From NCBI GenBank assembly GCA_020186115.1, contig WSYJ01000025.1, positions 248,001 through 312,000 on the forward strand: DNA of 64,000 nt, read 5' to 3'. The notes below the pieces were generated by a model. The model saw only the letters and a program-made list of their open reading frames with translations. It searched no databases and was not told the origin of the DNA. Numbering within the stretch: the first letter of the stretch is position 1; each line of letters opens with the position of its first letter. The position numbers and the translations under genes are program-made. This DNA comes from Histomonas meleagridis (taxonomy: Eukaryota; Parabasalia; Tritrichomonadida; Dientamoebidae). Positions 19,892 to 30,526 of this stretch are shown piece after piece.

Positions 19892-22111
19892 ATGGGCAAG
19901 GATCGGAAACAGTCAAGAACAAAAAAGAAAGAACAACCAAATTCAGACGAAAAATTCACAGGTGCAATGTCACCACGTGAAGCTATTACAAGAAGTTTTC
20001 CGGATCTTGTCTTAAATCCCGATCATGCCAATCGTCCAATTTATGTTGCACCAGACGGTCATATTTTTTTAGAAACATTTTCACCGTATTACAAGAAAGC
20101 CTATGATTTCATGATTGCTATAGCAGAACCTATTTCTCGTCCGAAGTATATTCAAGAGTATCAAATCACAATGTATTCACTTTATGCAGCTTATTCCATT
20201 GGTCTTAAAACCGAGGACATTTTATATTATCTTTCCATTCTTAGTAAGTGTGAACTTACTGAAGAATTTAAAAAGCTTGTATCTGACACAGTCAATAACA
20301 TTGGTATGCTCAAACTTATTCTTCATAATAATCGATATTTTATCCAATCTCCCAAATTATCACTTCTTCGAGATGTTGCCAAAGCGGTTGGTCCGCTTCG
20401 AGTTGAAGATCCAGATCCACTTGATACTGTTGATCCAGATACAGGGTTTATTTTACCAGATGATGAAACCACATCAGTTGATATTGCTGGTGTTGGTAAT
20501 TCTGCTGATTATAGCTCCACCTCTCGAATGCTTAGTGGTCTTGGTGGCGACACGAATCAATCCACAATTCCTACAGATGATCAAATTAATCGCCGATTTG
20601 AAGTACGATCAAATGTGATTCAAAAAGTTCGTAAGTTAATTTTGTTTGATTTACAACTTCCATTTTCCGATGAATATGATTTTCATAATGATCCCAGTCC
20701 GAATCTGTTAATTGATCTAAAGACAGTCTCAGCCATTCGTCCATACCAAGAGAAAGCTCTTAATAAAATATTTGGTGGTGGACGTGCCAAAAGTGGAATC
20801 ATTGTCTTACCATGTGGTGCCGGTAAAACACTTGTTGGTATCTCTGCAGCATGTACTATCAAGAAGTCTACGATAGTTTTTTGTGATTCTAATGTTCCTG
20901 TTGATCAATGGCGGAATCAATTCATTAGTTGGACCACTGTTGATGAATCATTAATATATCGATTCACATCAGGTAACAAGACGCCAATACCTAATGATAA
21001 GCCTATTATATTGATTACTACATATTCCATCTTTACATCTGCAGGGAAGAACAAAGAATCGGAAGATATAATTGCGCAAATCTGTGCGTTAGAATGGGGC
21101 TTAATGATAATTGATGAGATTCAAGGAGTCGTTGCAGAAACATTTGTAAAAGTATTTGATATGATCAAAGCACATTCTAAGTTAGGACTAACAGCGACAT
21201 TAATTCGTGAAGATGAAAAGATCAAAAATTTGAATTATTTAATTGGGCCACGACTTTATGAAGCGAATTGGATTGATTTAGCAGAACAAGGATACATTGC
21301 ACGAGTCCAATGTTTCGAAATCTGGAACAAAATGACCGGCGAATTCTATCGCGAATATATGCATTGTAATGACATGAATTTACGGCGAATATATTCTTCA
21401 TTAAATCCGAACAAGTTCCAAACAGTCGAACGCTTAATTCGATATCATGAAAAACGTGGCGACAAAATATTAGTTTTTGCTGATATATTATTTGTTTTAG
21501 GTATTTATCATGATAATTTAAAGACGTCTAAACAAAACCCGAATATTCATCGTGCGATGTTATGTGGCGAAACTAAAAACGATGAACGAGAAAAGATATT
21601 TAATGCATTTAAGACTTCTAATAAATATAACTGTATCTTCATTAGTAGAATCGGTGATAAGGCTATCGATTTACCATCTGCTAATGTTTTAATACAAATT
21701 TGTTCTCATTTCGGTTCGAGAATGCAAGAGGCTCAACGATTGGGGCGCATTTTAAGGCCTAAGACTGGAAGAGCTGATGAATATAACGCATTCTTTTATA
21801 CGTTGATCAGCGAGGACACAAAAGAAATGTATTTCTCCAGAAAGAGACAGCAGTTCTTGGTCGACCAAGGTTACTCATTTAAAGTGGTGCAAGACCCTGA
21901 GAACAAATGGCCAACGGACGAAAAGTTAATGTTCAGCACAAAAGAGGAACAAAGGAAACTGTTGGAAATATGTAGAAACGCTGACGCGGATTCCGGATCA
22001 ATAGAAAAGGATAATGACGCAGAGTCTTCCTCACATGCGGCGCAATTGAGAGTGAGAAAATCAGGCGATTTGACAGGAGCATCGGCTTCTTATACAATGA
22101 GAAATAGATAA
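19892..22111 (+). CDS. XPB: TFIIH helicase subunit XPB/Ssl2
   Basis: This 739-aa SF2 DNA translocase opens promoters and repair bubbles as part of TFIIH. Helicase motifs are clear: Walker A PCGAGKT (residues 307-313), motif II DEIQ (408-411, where most orthologues have DEVH), motif III region LGLTATLIREDEKI (the XPB RED motif), LIGPRLYEANW, and motifs V/VI SRIGDKAIDLPSAN and QEAQRLGRILRPK. The C-terminal FYTLISEDTKEMYFSRKRQQFLVDQGY is diagnostic for XPB. Length is slightly below the human protein (782 aa); the N-terminal acidic part is short. The ATG at 19892 is preceded by tctcatattc, an initiator-like context. It is presumably single-copy and essential. Confidence 0.96.
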   Translation: MGKDRKQSRTKKKEQPNSDEKFTGAMSPREAITRSFPDLVLNPDHANRPIYVAPDGHIFLETFSPYYKKAYDFMIAIAEPISRPKYIQEYQITMYSLYAAYSIGLKTEDILYYLSILSKCELTEEFKKLVSDTVNNIGMLKLILHNNRYFIQSPKLSLLRDVAKAVGPLRVEDPDPLDTVDPDTGFILPDDETTSVDIAGVGNSADYSSTSRMLSGLGGDTNQSTIPTDDQINRRFEVRSNVIQKVRKLILFDLQLPFSDEYDFHNDPSPNLLIDLKTVSAIRPYQEKALNKIFGGGRAKSGIIVLPCGAGKTLVGISAACTIKKSTIVFCDSNVPVDQWRNQFISWTTVDESLIYRFTSGNKTPIPNDKPIILITTYSIFTSAGKNKESEDIIAQICALEWGLMIIDEIQGVVAETFVKVFDMIKAHSKLGLTATLIREDEKIKNLNYLIGPRLYEANWIDLAEQGYIARVQCFEIWNKMTGEFYREYMHCNDMNLRRIYSSLNPNKFQTVERLIRYHEKRGDKILVFADILFVLGIYHDNLKTSKQNPNIHRAMLCGETKNDEREKIFNAFKTSNKYNCIFISRIGDKAIDLPSANVLIQICSHFGSRMQEAQRLGRILRPKTGRADEYNAFFYTLISEDTKEMYFSRKRQQFLVDQGYSFKVVQDPENKWPTDEKLMFSTKEEQRKLLEICRNADADSGSIEKDNDAESSSHAAQLRVRKSGDLTGASASYTMRNR

Positions 22112-22598
22112 AAATTATATTTTACGATAGAATTTTGGGAATCGTTTGAAGCTCTTTGAGGAATTTATAATACGAATAAAGAATTTTATGTTTGAATTTA
22201 ATGGATTTATTTTTAATGTGGGAAAAGTATCCCCGAAGTAATTTCTTAAAATAGTGTTGAAAGTTATATTTATAACGAAGACTATGATGATTTTTTCATG
22301 AAATTATTTTTTTATGACTTGTTGTATTCAATAATTATTTATAATATGCAATATTATTAATCCAGTTTTTTACAGTTTGATTCTGAAAACCGCTGATCTC
22401 CCAAACAAACATACTCAATTTATATGCCGATAAAATTTCATAGAAGTATTGTATGAGTAAAGCTCACAACCGAGTGACAAACCGAAAACTCGAAGTGCAG
22501 AATCTGCATCGGCTTTGTCACTTTCGATGCTACTTTTTGTAAGCTTTTGAATAAAATATTTGTGAACATCGACGGTTTTTCGTACTTTAAAATTGGAA
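22112..22598. other. intergenic, upstream of unknown coiled-coil gene
   Basis: There is no gene. It contains GTCACTTTCG at 22517-22526, 72 bp upstream of the next start. This 10-mer is identical to one directly upstream of the ATG at 45435. Confidence 0.5.
22517..22526 (+). promoter_or_regulatory. candidate CACTTT promoter element
   Basis: GTCACTTTCG lies in sense orientation 72 bp before the ATG at 22599. See the related elements at 432, 45424, 49521 and 60645. Confidence 0.35.
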
Positions 22599-24047
22599 AT
22601 GAGTGAAGAAGCAGGACCTCTTGCAGCATTACTTGCTCAGCACCCTTCCCAGCAAGAGACAATTTTAGATGTTCACTTCAAAAATTCAATAGCACCAAAA
22701 ATTGAGATGCAAAATCATGAAAAATCTCAAGCAAATAAAAATTTAAAGCAAGATAAAGATGACCCCATTATAGTTTTTGATGAAGGAGGTGATGGTGATA
22801 AACCTATTGGACTCACATTTCGTCAACCTTCATTTACCTCTATTGATGGGAATATGGTTTTAAAAGGTGGAAAACCATATTCAGATGCTCGGCCTACTAG
22901 GACTGTACCATCTGAAAAAACTCCCAAAGAATTAACCAAACAAGAAGAAGAGGAAGAAGATAATGATCCTCAAGTACAAATCGTTAAAGAATTAAGAACA
23001 AAGAATCTTCAAAGATGGAAAGAGATGGGATATGAGCCACCAGATGATCTTATCAAACTTACACGTGCACATACTCAATCCTCATTCCGACAAATACAAC
23101 TTTTAAACCAAAAAAAGCCTTTAAAATCATTTCCATACAACACATACGACAACGGCACTGCTCGTAATAATACAAGAAAGAACACTCGTTTCTCTCTTAA
23201 TATCTCTCATCATCATCGAAGGTGTGGAAGTGATGGGATGAAACTTGGGGAAGCTTCTTCCAACATTTCCCGCATGTCTGAAGCTCTTATGCTCAAAAAT
23301 CGAAAACCCGATCCGAAAGCTAAAATTGTATACTCCGATGAAGAAAGCGAAGAAGAACCCAAAGAACTCTTTGGTAATCTTGGGAAGATTGTTCGTCATT
23401 CCGACAGAGAGATTTATAACACTGTCCTCACTGGCGACCTCTCCAACGTCAAAGATCCGAAACGGGCGTATAAAGTATTCAAAAAGTTGCGCGACAAATG
23501 CATCAGTGAATTATGGGCTGATGAAGCCTCATATCTTACTGAGCTTATAGATGGGCTTGATATCGAAAGTGAAGCCAAACGTTCTGCTAACGTTAATGAT
23601 ATCAAGCAACTTCAACAGAAATCTCGAGATTCATTTTTGAAATATGAAAATCGAATAACTGCATCAAAAGAGAAAGAAAACCTTTTAATTGAGATTCTTA
23701 ATGAGCAATATGAAGATCAATTACTTGAGCTCGAAGCTGAAAGTCGATGTGATAATCAAAATGTTAAAGAAAAACTTCGTATTAAAAAGATATTAATGAG
23801 AGAAGAACATGAAATTAGAATAGAGTGTATACATGAAATGTGTAAAATTGATGTTTCTGATTTACGTAATCATCAGAAAATTTCACAGAAAAAATATAGT
23901 GACAAAATAAAAAGAGCTAAAAGGTATAAAGCGAACATGAAACCGGGAGTTGTGTACGTGCCGATGAAAAAGGACTTGCTGAAAGTATGCGCACCAAAAT
24001 TATTAGACAGAAAAAACGAGAAAATCACTGATTTTGACTTTAAATAA
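22599..24047 (+). CDS. hypothetical protein with C-terminal coiled coil
   Basis: This 482-aa protein begins at the ATG at 22599 (MSEEAGPLAALLAQ); two more codons upstream would need TTG. Residues 1-240 are low-complexity and charged, with IVFDEGGDGDKPIGLTFRQP, a Glu-rich block and a His-rich spot (SHHHRR), probably disordered. From about 260 it becomes helical (DREIYNTVLTGDLSNVKDPKRAYKVF onward), with long charged helices between 330 and 450 suited to a coiled coil. The end (GVVYVPMKKDLLKVCAPKLL) is more conserved-looking. I recognise no named family. Expression as a real gene is supported by its length and codon use. Confidence 0.75.
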   Translation: MSEEAGPLAALLAQHPSQQETILDVHFKNSIAPKIEMQNHEKSQANKNLKQDKDDPIIVFDEGGDGDKPIGLTFRQPSFTSIDGNMVLKGGKPYSDARPTRTVPSEKTPKELTKQEEEEEDNDPQVQIVKELRTKNLQRWKEMGYEPPDDLIKLTRAHTQSSFRQIQLLNQKKPLKSFPYNTYDNGTARNNTRKNTRFSLNISHHHRRCGSDGMKLGEASSNISRMSEALMLKNRKPDPKAKIVYSDEESEEEPKELFGNLGKIVRHSDREIYNTVLTGDLSNVKDPKRAYKVFKKLRDKCISELWADEASYLTELIDGLDIESEAKRSANVNDIKQLQQKSRDSFLKYENRITASKEKENLLIEILNEQYEDQLLELEAESRCDNQNVKEKLRIKKILMREEHEIRIECIHEMCKIDVSDLRNHQKISQKKYSDKIKRAKRYKANMKPGVVYVPMKKDLLKVCAPKLLDRKNEKITDFDFK

Positions 24048-26065
24048 TTGATAAATTTATCGAAATTATATAATTTTAATAAAGTGATACTTTTAGTAAA
24101 CTGCTATTAAGTTTTTTATGTACGAATATCTTTTAGAGTAAAAATTTTTTTAAATTGCACAGAAAAGCAAACAAAAAATAATCAAACATTATGAGTTTCA
24201 AAAAAAAAAAATGTATTTGGAAATCCAGTTGCTAAACTAAGTGGATTCAAGATTTTCATTAGTTTTTATCAGATCAAAATGAACACAATCAAAATGTGAA
24301 CCTTAAATGATATCATTTCATTCATGAACATATTTCAACATTTTGTGTGAAATTCGATCGTTCTAAAGGATTAAAATAATTTTATCTCATCGTGTATGAA
24401 AAATATTTGAACAATATATGATACATTAGTGATCAGCAGGGCACACAAATATTCATAATTAAATTAAATTAAATCCATTTTTTTGATTTTTTGAATTTTT
24501 GATTTCAAAGCTTTGATGAACAAAGATGGAAAACGTTTAGAATAAACCATTCAAAAAAAGATGGCACTTTCTCAACGATGGTGAAGAAAATCATTTACTT
24601 ATAATTCCTTTCAGACCACCTAGATCAAAGCAAAAACACTGTTGCACCAATAAAATGACGGTTTTCAATTGGAATAAACATACATTAAGCAAAACAAATA
24701 GTAAGTTACGAACAATAATCAAATTTTTGTGAAAGGATATGTTTTCAAACATTGAAATTCAAATTGAATTAATAAGGAAAGTTTTTTGTCCTTTGGAACT
24801 CTCATAGATTTGCTAAAGTTGACGTGTTTTCATCTTTTTTGTTTAACTTTGAAAACTGGAAGCATGTTTTATTAATAAAATTAAATGAATGAAAAGCATT
24901 ATTTTTATTTAATATTTATGAAGACCAATACCATAGTCATCATTTATCTGAATACCTGATTAACCACCAGAACTACATTCAGATATGATGTGTAGAAATA
25001 TAGAAACAAAAAACGTGTATCAGAAGTTACAGATGTTTTGATAATTTCATAACAAAAATGGGTGTTTTTTGCAGAAACTCTAAATATGATATAATTATCC
25101 TAATTTGATGCATTTATCTGATGTAACAGAACCTACCTTTGCAGAATACGTTGGAACATTTTGGAGACATACCATAGCACCATAGCCATAATCAAATTGT
25201 TGTTTCTAAATCTAATACTCGCTGTCTTCCTTAAATATTGATATCAATTCTAGCGTGAAATTTTGAAAGTATTGCAATAATTTTATCACATTTGCTGAGG
25301 AGGAGAAAAGAAACCAAAAACATCCCAAAAAAGTTTTTCTCAAAACATGAAACTTTTTGCTTGTTGCCGAGCAATTTTTCTATGATTTACAACATGTAAA
25401 CTCGCAATTTTGAACCCAGGAAAATATTTTCATAACGATATCGTTTTAACAAATTTGATTTTTTTTGAAAATGTTTCATGTCACATGTCTATAAATAAAA
25501 CACGTGAAGTGATTTAACGTCTTTATAAAAAAATTAAATTTACAATTTATGGTTTTATGCTTCTTAACACTCATTTCAAAAATAGTTTTACAATAAATAA
25601 ACATTTTTAAATTTATTTTCATTTTTATTTTATAGTATTAATTTTTGTTTATATTGAACTCATTAATTTTCTTCATCATTTTAAATTGATCTATTACTTT
25701 CACTTTACTTTTTAAATTTGAATATGTTATTTTACCATTGGCACTTATTTTTTTCATGAAAAAAATATTGATTAATCAATTGATTAATAATTGGTTCCAT
25801 GTTAATTAAGTGTAAGTGTGAAAGTTATAGTTTGTGATGTAAATAAGCCATGTGTTCTTTGATATTTATACTTCATTATTCATCGTATTGAATGTATTAA
25901 AGATATTTGATCATATCCATTTAATATCATTATAAAAGTTTTAAAGTTAATATTAACATGATGTCATGCATTAATGTTATGTATCATCAAAATATTTGAT
26001 TTCATAAGATTCATATAATATTTATAATTATCATTACAAAATATAAAAATATATAATATTGAAAA
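24048..26065. other. 2-kb intergenic region, no gene seen
   Basis: AT-rich, with stops in all frames. A CACTTT-type element with a neighbouring AACG site (ggcactttctcaacgatgg, 24554-24572) resembles half of the dyad at 14347. A GC-richer stretch at 25270-25400 (gctgaggaggagaaaag) has no long frame. Confidence 0.5.
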
Positions 26066-27937
26066 TTATATTTGTTCAATGAATTTTTCTTCTTGAAAAT
26101 CTTCAGCAAATGGATCTTCTTCAATATTTATGTTACTTATTCCTGTAGTAAATGTATTCGTCGTTTCGTTTTCATTTTGTTCTGATTTATCATTTTCATA
26201 AATTTCTTCTTTTTTATTTCGAATATGTGTCAATAATATAATTAATAATATGATAATGACTATTACTATAACAATTACACAAACAGAAATGATGATAATC
26301 GTTGTTTTATTATTGTTATTTTGATTATCATTATTATCAGTGTAAAACATTGTAAAGAAATTGGAATAATAATTACAATAAGTCGAATAAATAACAATCG
26401 TGTAATTGTAATAAATAAATTCTGTTTCAATGTATGAAAATGTCGAATTGTTTATATATAATGAAAATGTTTTCGTTTTTGTTTCATAAATAGTTAATGA
26501 ATGTGTAATTGATAATGTAACTGTTAATGTATATGAAAATGATAATGATAATGAAATATCACTTTGTAACAACACAGTAAATGTATTCGAATTAGAAAAT
26601 GTATTCGATTGACTAAATGAATATAATGCTGAGATTGAAATTGAATCTGAATGTGCATATGTATTCGATTGACTAAATGAATGCGTTGGAAGTGGATTAC
26701 ATGTTCCTTCTGCGTTTTCTTTGGAAACATCTAAATTTCCAAATTTACTTCCTACGTATGTTGGATATGTGATAACATTTGTAAAAACATTATAAAATGC
26801 ATTAACTCCAATTTTTGGTTCTGAATCTCCATAATAATAAATACATTGAAGATTATAACAATTACCAAATGCTGAACTTCCAATTTCTCTGATTCCATAT
26901 CCAAGTGTTAATATTGTTAAATTAGAACATGATGAAAATGCTGAATTTCCAATTGTTGTAACTGAATTTGGAATTGTAATGTTTTTGATTGATGAACACA
27001 ATGAAAATGCACTACCGCCAATTGTTGTAACATTTCCTCCAAATATAATCGTTTCTAATTGTGAACATAACGAAAACACAGAACCTCCAATATTTGATAC
27101 TGAGTTACCAAAATCAACTGAAACAACTGAAGGCCATCCTGAAAATGAATTACCTGGAATTTCATATATATTTTCACTGATAATTATAAATTTTGTTATG
27201 TTTTGATATTGAGAAATTTCATAAAATTCATTTGAATTTATGATTGTAAGTGTTAAATTATCTTCATCATATATTTGATAAGAATTCATGAAAAACATAA
27301 CAAAAATTAAAATATTTTCAATTTTTTTCTTATCTTTTACTTTCAATATATATTTGGTCGTTAATATTTTCTGAACTGAAATTGTGTTTTTCTGATAAAA
27401 TTTGATATAAATAACCGGAAATGTAATTGAAAAAATGATGGTTAAATGAAGTAAAACATTCAAAATGTTTGGTCCTTCTTCGTTGTCATTTCGCATCATA
27501 AAAAAACGTGAAAATTCACGTTTTATAGGATATACATCTTCATAAGATTTGTTATATGTTTTATCAAATATACCATTTTTGACAAATATATCAATTTCAA
27601 AGTATTTTTCCAAAATGTTTGAAAAATATGTTCTTGGAATTTTTTGTTTGTTATTAAAATTCTGATGTACAACTATTGTAGATTCATTATATGGTATCAA
27701 ATTTAAAAATAATTTGTTTATCAAAACTTTATAATTATTGTTAAATCTTTTATATTTTTTGTTCATAATTTCATTAATTGATGCATCCCCATCACATTTG
27801 TAAGTCATGCTTTTCTTGTTTTCATGGTTTTGTATTTGTAATATTTCTTTTTGAATGATATAAGGTGTAATAAGCTTTCTATCGGTTATAAATCGTTTCA
27901 TCATGATCGAAATGCTGAACAAAAAAAAGATCTTCAT
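26066..27937 (-). CDS. BspA-like leucine-rich repeat surface protein (chimeric N-terminus)
   Basis: This 623-aa protein has four parts. Residues 1-205 are unrelated to BspA: a signal-anchor-like start (IFFLFSISIMM), a basic Asn/Lys-rich region and a membrane span (NVLLHLTIIFSITFPVIY). The BspA part follows: a signal-peptide-like NILIFVMFFMNSYQIY, about five 23-residue LRRs (FSGWPSVVSVDFGNSVSNIG; IKNITIPNSVTTIGNSAF), the cap YYYGDSEPKIG, an SFSQSNT stalk and a juxtamembrane part. It ends with a span (TTIIIISVCVIVIVIVII) and an acidic tail of about 50 residues. Related proteins are thought to act in adhesion. The mature gene may start nearer the LRR part, but no ATG is suitably placed. Confidence 0.82.
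   Translation of the reverse strand: MKIFFLFSISIMMKRFITDRKLITPYIIQKEILQIQNHENKKSMTYKCDGDASINEIMNKKYKRFNNNYKVLINKLFLNLIPYNESTIVVHQNFNNKQKIPRTYFSNILEKYFEIDIFVKNGIFDKTYNKSYEDVYPIKREFSRFFMMRNDNEEGPNILNVLLHLTIIFSITFPVIYIKFYQKNTISVQKILTTKYILKVKDKKKIENILIFVMFFMNSYQIYDEDNLTLTIINSNEFYEISQYQNITKFIIISENIYEIPGNSFSGWPSVVSVDFGNSVSNIGGSVFSLCSQLETIIFGGNVTTIGGSAFSLCSSIKNITIPNSVTTIGNSAFSSCSNLTILTLGYGIREIGSSAFGNCYNLQCIYYYGDSEPKIGVNAFYNVFTNVITYPTYVGSKFGNLDVSKENAEGTCNPLPTHSFSQSNTYAHSDSISISALYSFSQSNTFSNSNTFTVLLQSDISLSLSFSYTLTVTLSITHSLTIYETKTKTFSLYINNSTFSYIETEFIYYNYTIVIYSTYCNYYSNFFTMFYTDNNDNQNNNNKTTIIIISVCVIVIVIVIIILLIILLTHIRNKKEEIYENDKSEQNENETTNTFTTGISNINIEEDPFAEDFQEEKFIEQI
26340..27322 (-). repeat. duplicated BspA tract, copy 1
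   Basis: It is near-identical to 28868-29787 apart from scattered substitutions and a roughly 60-bp segment present only here between two SFSQSNT-encoding repeats. Similarity stops abruptly at both ends, at the signal-peptide start and just before the C-terminal span. Confidence 0.9.
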
Positions 27938-28619
27938 GTTTCAGCTTGTAATATATCTATAGACCTTCACCAATTATACATCGGCTATCTCAAAAGTTTA
28001 AAATCTCACGGTTAAACTTTTAAAAACCTGTTGTTTTATTGTCGTTTTTCAAACCAATTTTGACATATTTGAATCGATTTTTTAAGACGACAATCAAAGA
28101 AACAGCTTTATAACATTATAAATTCACTTTTAAATAACACAATGAATATATGTTATAGAACGGAATTTATGCTTTAATTTGGTGTGCCGTTCATTAATCT
28201 AAGATGTTTCCATCATCATAAAATTAACACTTTTTTAAAACATTGGCAATTCAGCTATTAATTGTTTGAATATTTATGATTTTATATAAAATGAACAAAA
28301 TATAAGGAGTTCTTTATGTACGAAATCAATTACATTGTAACTTTAATATAAAAATATTTTTTGATTGAGAATAATGAATTCAAGTAAAGTTTATTCAATC
28401 TCATTCAAAAGTTAACATTTAATGTATTTACAATCGTAATTCAAAATTATTGTTACTAGTTAAACATCATAAAATTCAAAATTTCATATTAAAATAAACT
28501 AATTTAAAACATTTTAAAGTAAAAATGATATTATCGTTAATATGATTTCATTTTGTTGAATAATTTTATATTCGTTTATAAAAATTAAATCAAAAAATTT
28601 TCATTATGACACATTTTAT
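27938..28619. other. intergenic between the BspA pair
   Basis: 680 bp of AT-rich DNA with no gene and no sequence shared with the flank of the other copy that I can see. Confidence 0.5.
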
Positions 28620-30311
28620 TCATAGCCAATTGTCTTCATCTTCTTTCACAATATCTTCAACTAAACTATTTACTTCTTCGATTTGCTTTGTACTTGATGT
28701 CGTCGTGTCCTTAAATTGTAACTTTGATTTCGATTTTTCTTTCTTATTATTATTTTTCACTAAAAATATAACAATTCCAACAATGATCAAAACAAATGCA
28801 AATGATCCGCAAATAATTCCAATCAAAGCATTTGTCGTAATTCCATTTGGTGAATTTTCATTGGAAGTGTAAAACATTGTAAAGAAATTGGAATAATAAT
28901 TACAATAAGTCGAATAAATAACAATCGTATAATTGTAATAAATAAATTCTGTTTCAATATATGAAAATGTCGAATGATTTATATATAATGAAAATGCTTT
29001 CGTTTTTGTTTCATAAATAGTTAATGAATGTGTAATTGATAATGTAACTGTTAATGTATATGAAAATGATAATGATAATGAAATATCACTTTGAAGTGAT
29101 GCAGTAAATGTATTCGAATTAGAAAATGTATTCGATTGACTAAATGAATGCGTTGGAAGTGGATTACATGTTCCTTCTGCGTTTTCTTTGGAAACATCTA
29201 AATTTCCAAATTTACTTCCTACGTATGTTGGATATGTGATAACACTTGTAAAAACATTATAAAATGCATTAATTCCAATTTTTGGTTCTGAATCTCCATA
29301 ATAATAAATACATTGAAGATTATAACAATTACCAAATGCTGAACTTAAAATTTCTCTGATTCCATATCCAAGTGTTAATAATGTTAAATTAGAACATGAT
29401 GAAAATGCTGAATTTCCAATTGTTGTAACTGAATTTGGAATTGTAATGTTTTTGATTGATGAACACAATGAAAATGCACTACCGCCAATTGTTGTAACAT
29501 TTCCTCCAAATATAATCGTTTCTAATTGTGAACATAACGAAAACACAGAACCTCCAATATTTGATACTGAGTTACCAAAATCAACTGAAACAACTGAAGG
29601 CCATCCTGAAAATGAATTACTTGGAATTTCATATATATTTTCACTGATAATTATAAATTTTGTTATGTTTTGATATTGAGAAATTTCATAAAATTCATTT
29701 GAATTTATGATTGTAAGTGTTAAATTATCTTCATGATATATTTGATAAGAGTTCATGAAAAACATAACAAAAATTAAAATATTTTTCTGTTTTTTCTTTT
29801 CATTTGCTTTCAATTTATTCAATAAAAATTTGATTTCATAAAAGAAAAAAAATCCCAAAATAAAAAAGTTATACATTAGAACTTGAACATTTTCATTGAA
29901 TTTGAACATTTTCTTTATGAAATTATTATTCATTGAAATTGGTAAATGAGCTTTTAATGAAAAATGATTAAATGTCAAAGAAAAGAATTTGAAATAATGT
30001 TTAACATATGATATCGGGAACTTTAATAAAGGGGAATGATGCTGATATTCTTCAGTGATGATATTTAATGTATTCGATTCATTCATTTTTAGCATAATAA
30101 ATTTTGTGACTTTAATGGATACACACTCCTTGTTATGGGCTGAGAATGGTAAATATGTATGCCCTTTGGATTCTAAAGTGAAATAAGGGGAATGTTTGAG
30201 AGTTTGAGAAATAGATAATTGATCACTAAAAATCTTTGAACCTGAATTTTTTTGAGAGGTTTGTAATAAGCAAAATAAACACATGGGCAAAACAAAAAAG
30301 AAAGAACACAT
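28620..30311 (-). CDS. BspA-like leucine-rich repeat surface protein (chimeric N-terminus)
   Basis: This 563-aa protein is a second copy of the BspA module with different ends. The first 177 residues start with a signal peptide (FFFVLPMCLFCLLQTSQ) and read KIFSDQLSISQTLKHSPYF, KGHTYLPFSAHNKECVSIKV and so on, like the ectodomain start of another surface protein, followed by a hydrophobic span (NFFILGFFFFYEIKF). Then NILIFVMFFMNSYQIY begins the BspA part with LRRs, cap and a shorter SQSNTF stalk. A different span (GITTNALIGIICGSFAFVLIIV) and a tail rich in Lys, Ser and Asp end the protein. Only the tract 28868-29787 is shared with the gene at 26066, so both ends were exchanged. Confidence 0.82.
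   Translation of the reverse strand: MCSFFFVLPMCLFCLLQTSQKNSGSKIFSDQLSISQTLKHSPYFTLESKGHTYLPFSAHNKECVSIKVTKFIMLKMNESNTLNIITEEYQHHSPLLKFPISYVKHYFKFFSLTFNHFSLKAHLPISMNNNFIKKMFKFNENVQVLMYNFFILGFFFFYEIKFLLNKLKANEKKKQKNILIFVMFFMNSYQIYHEDNLTLTIINSNEFYEISQYQNITKFIIISENIYEIPSNSFSGWPSVVSVDFGNSVSNIGGSVFSLCSQLETIIFGGNVTTIGGSAFSLCSSIKNITIPNSVTTIGNSAFSSCSNLTLLTLGYGIREILSSAFGNCYNLQCIYYYGDSEPKIGINAFYNVFTSVITYPTYVGSKFGNLDVSKENAEGTCNPLPTHSFSQSNTFSNSNTFTASLQSDISLSLSFSYTLTVTLSITHSLTIYETKTKAFSLYINHSTFSYIETEFIYYNYTIVIYSTYCNYYSNFFTMFYTSNENSPNGITTNALIGIICGSFAFVLIIVGIVIFLVKNNNKKEKSKSKLQFKDTTTSSTKQIEEVNSLVEDIVKEDEDNWL
28868..29787 (-). repeat. duplicated BspA tract, copy 2
   Basis: See 26340-27322. The stalk deletion relative to copy 1 fits recombination between SFSQSNT direct repeats. 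Confidence 0.9.
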
Positions 30312-30526
30312 TTGCGAGAAAACTTGAGGAACTTGCTAATAAATCAGTCAAAAACGATACAGAGAGTTTCAACCGCGCCGCATTTTCGTCGAATCATTGG
30401 TAAAACTTTTGTTGATGCATGTTTTGTTGTTTTTGCGATCGGAAGATGTTTACAAAGCTGAAAACGTAAAATATTTTTATTGAAAAGTGACAGAAAATTC
30501 CCTCATTTCAAACAACAAAAAAATGA

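Noticed and set aside
22438-22662. 74-codon minus frame over the 5' end of the coiled-coil gene
   Set aside because: No protein-like content, and it overlaps a well-supported gene start and promoter element.
24048-26065. Search for tRNA or rRNA genes in this and the other long gaps
   Set aside because: No GTTCGA-type T-loop with flanking stem or rRNA signature was found.
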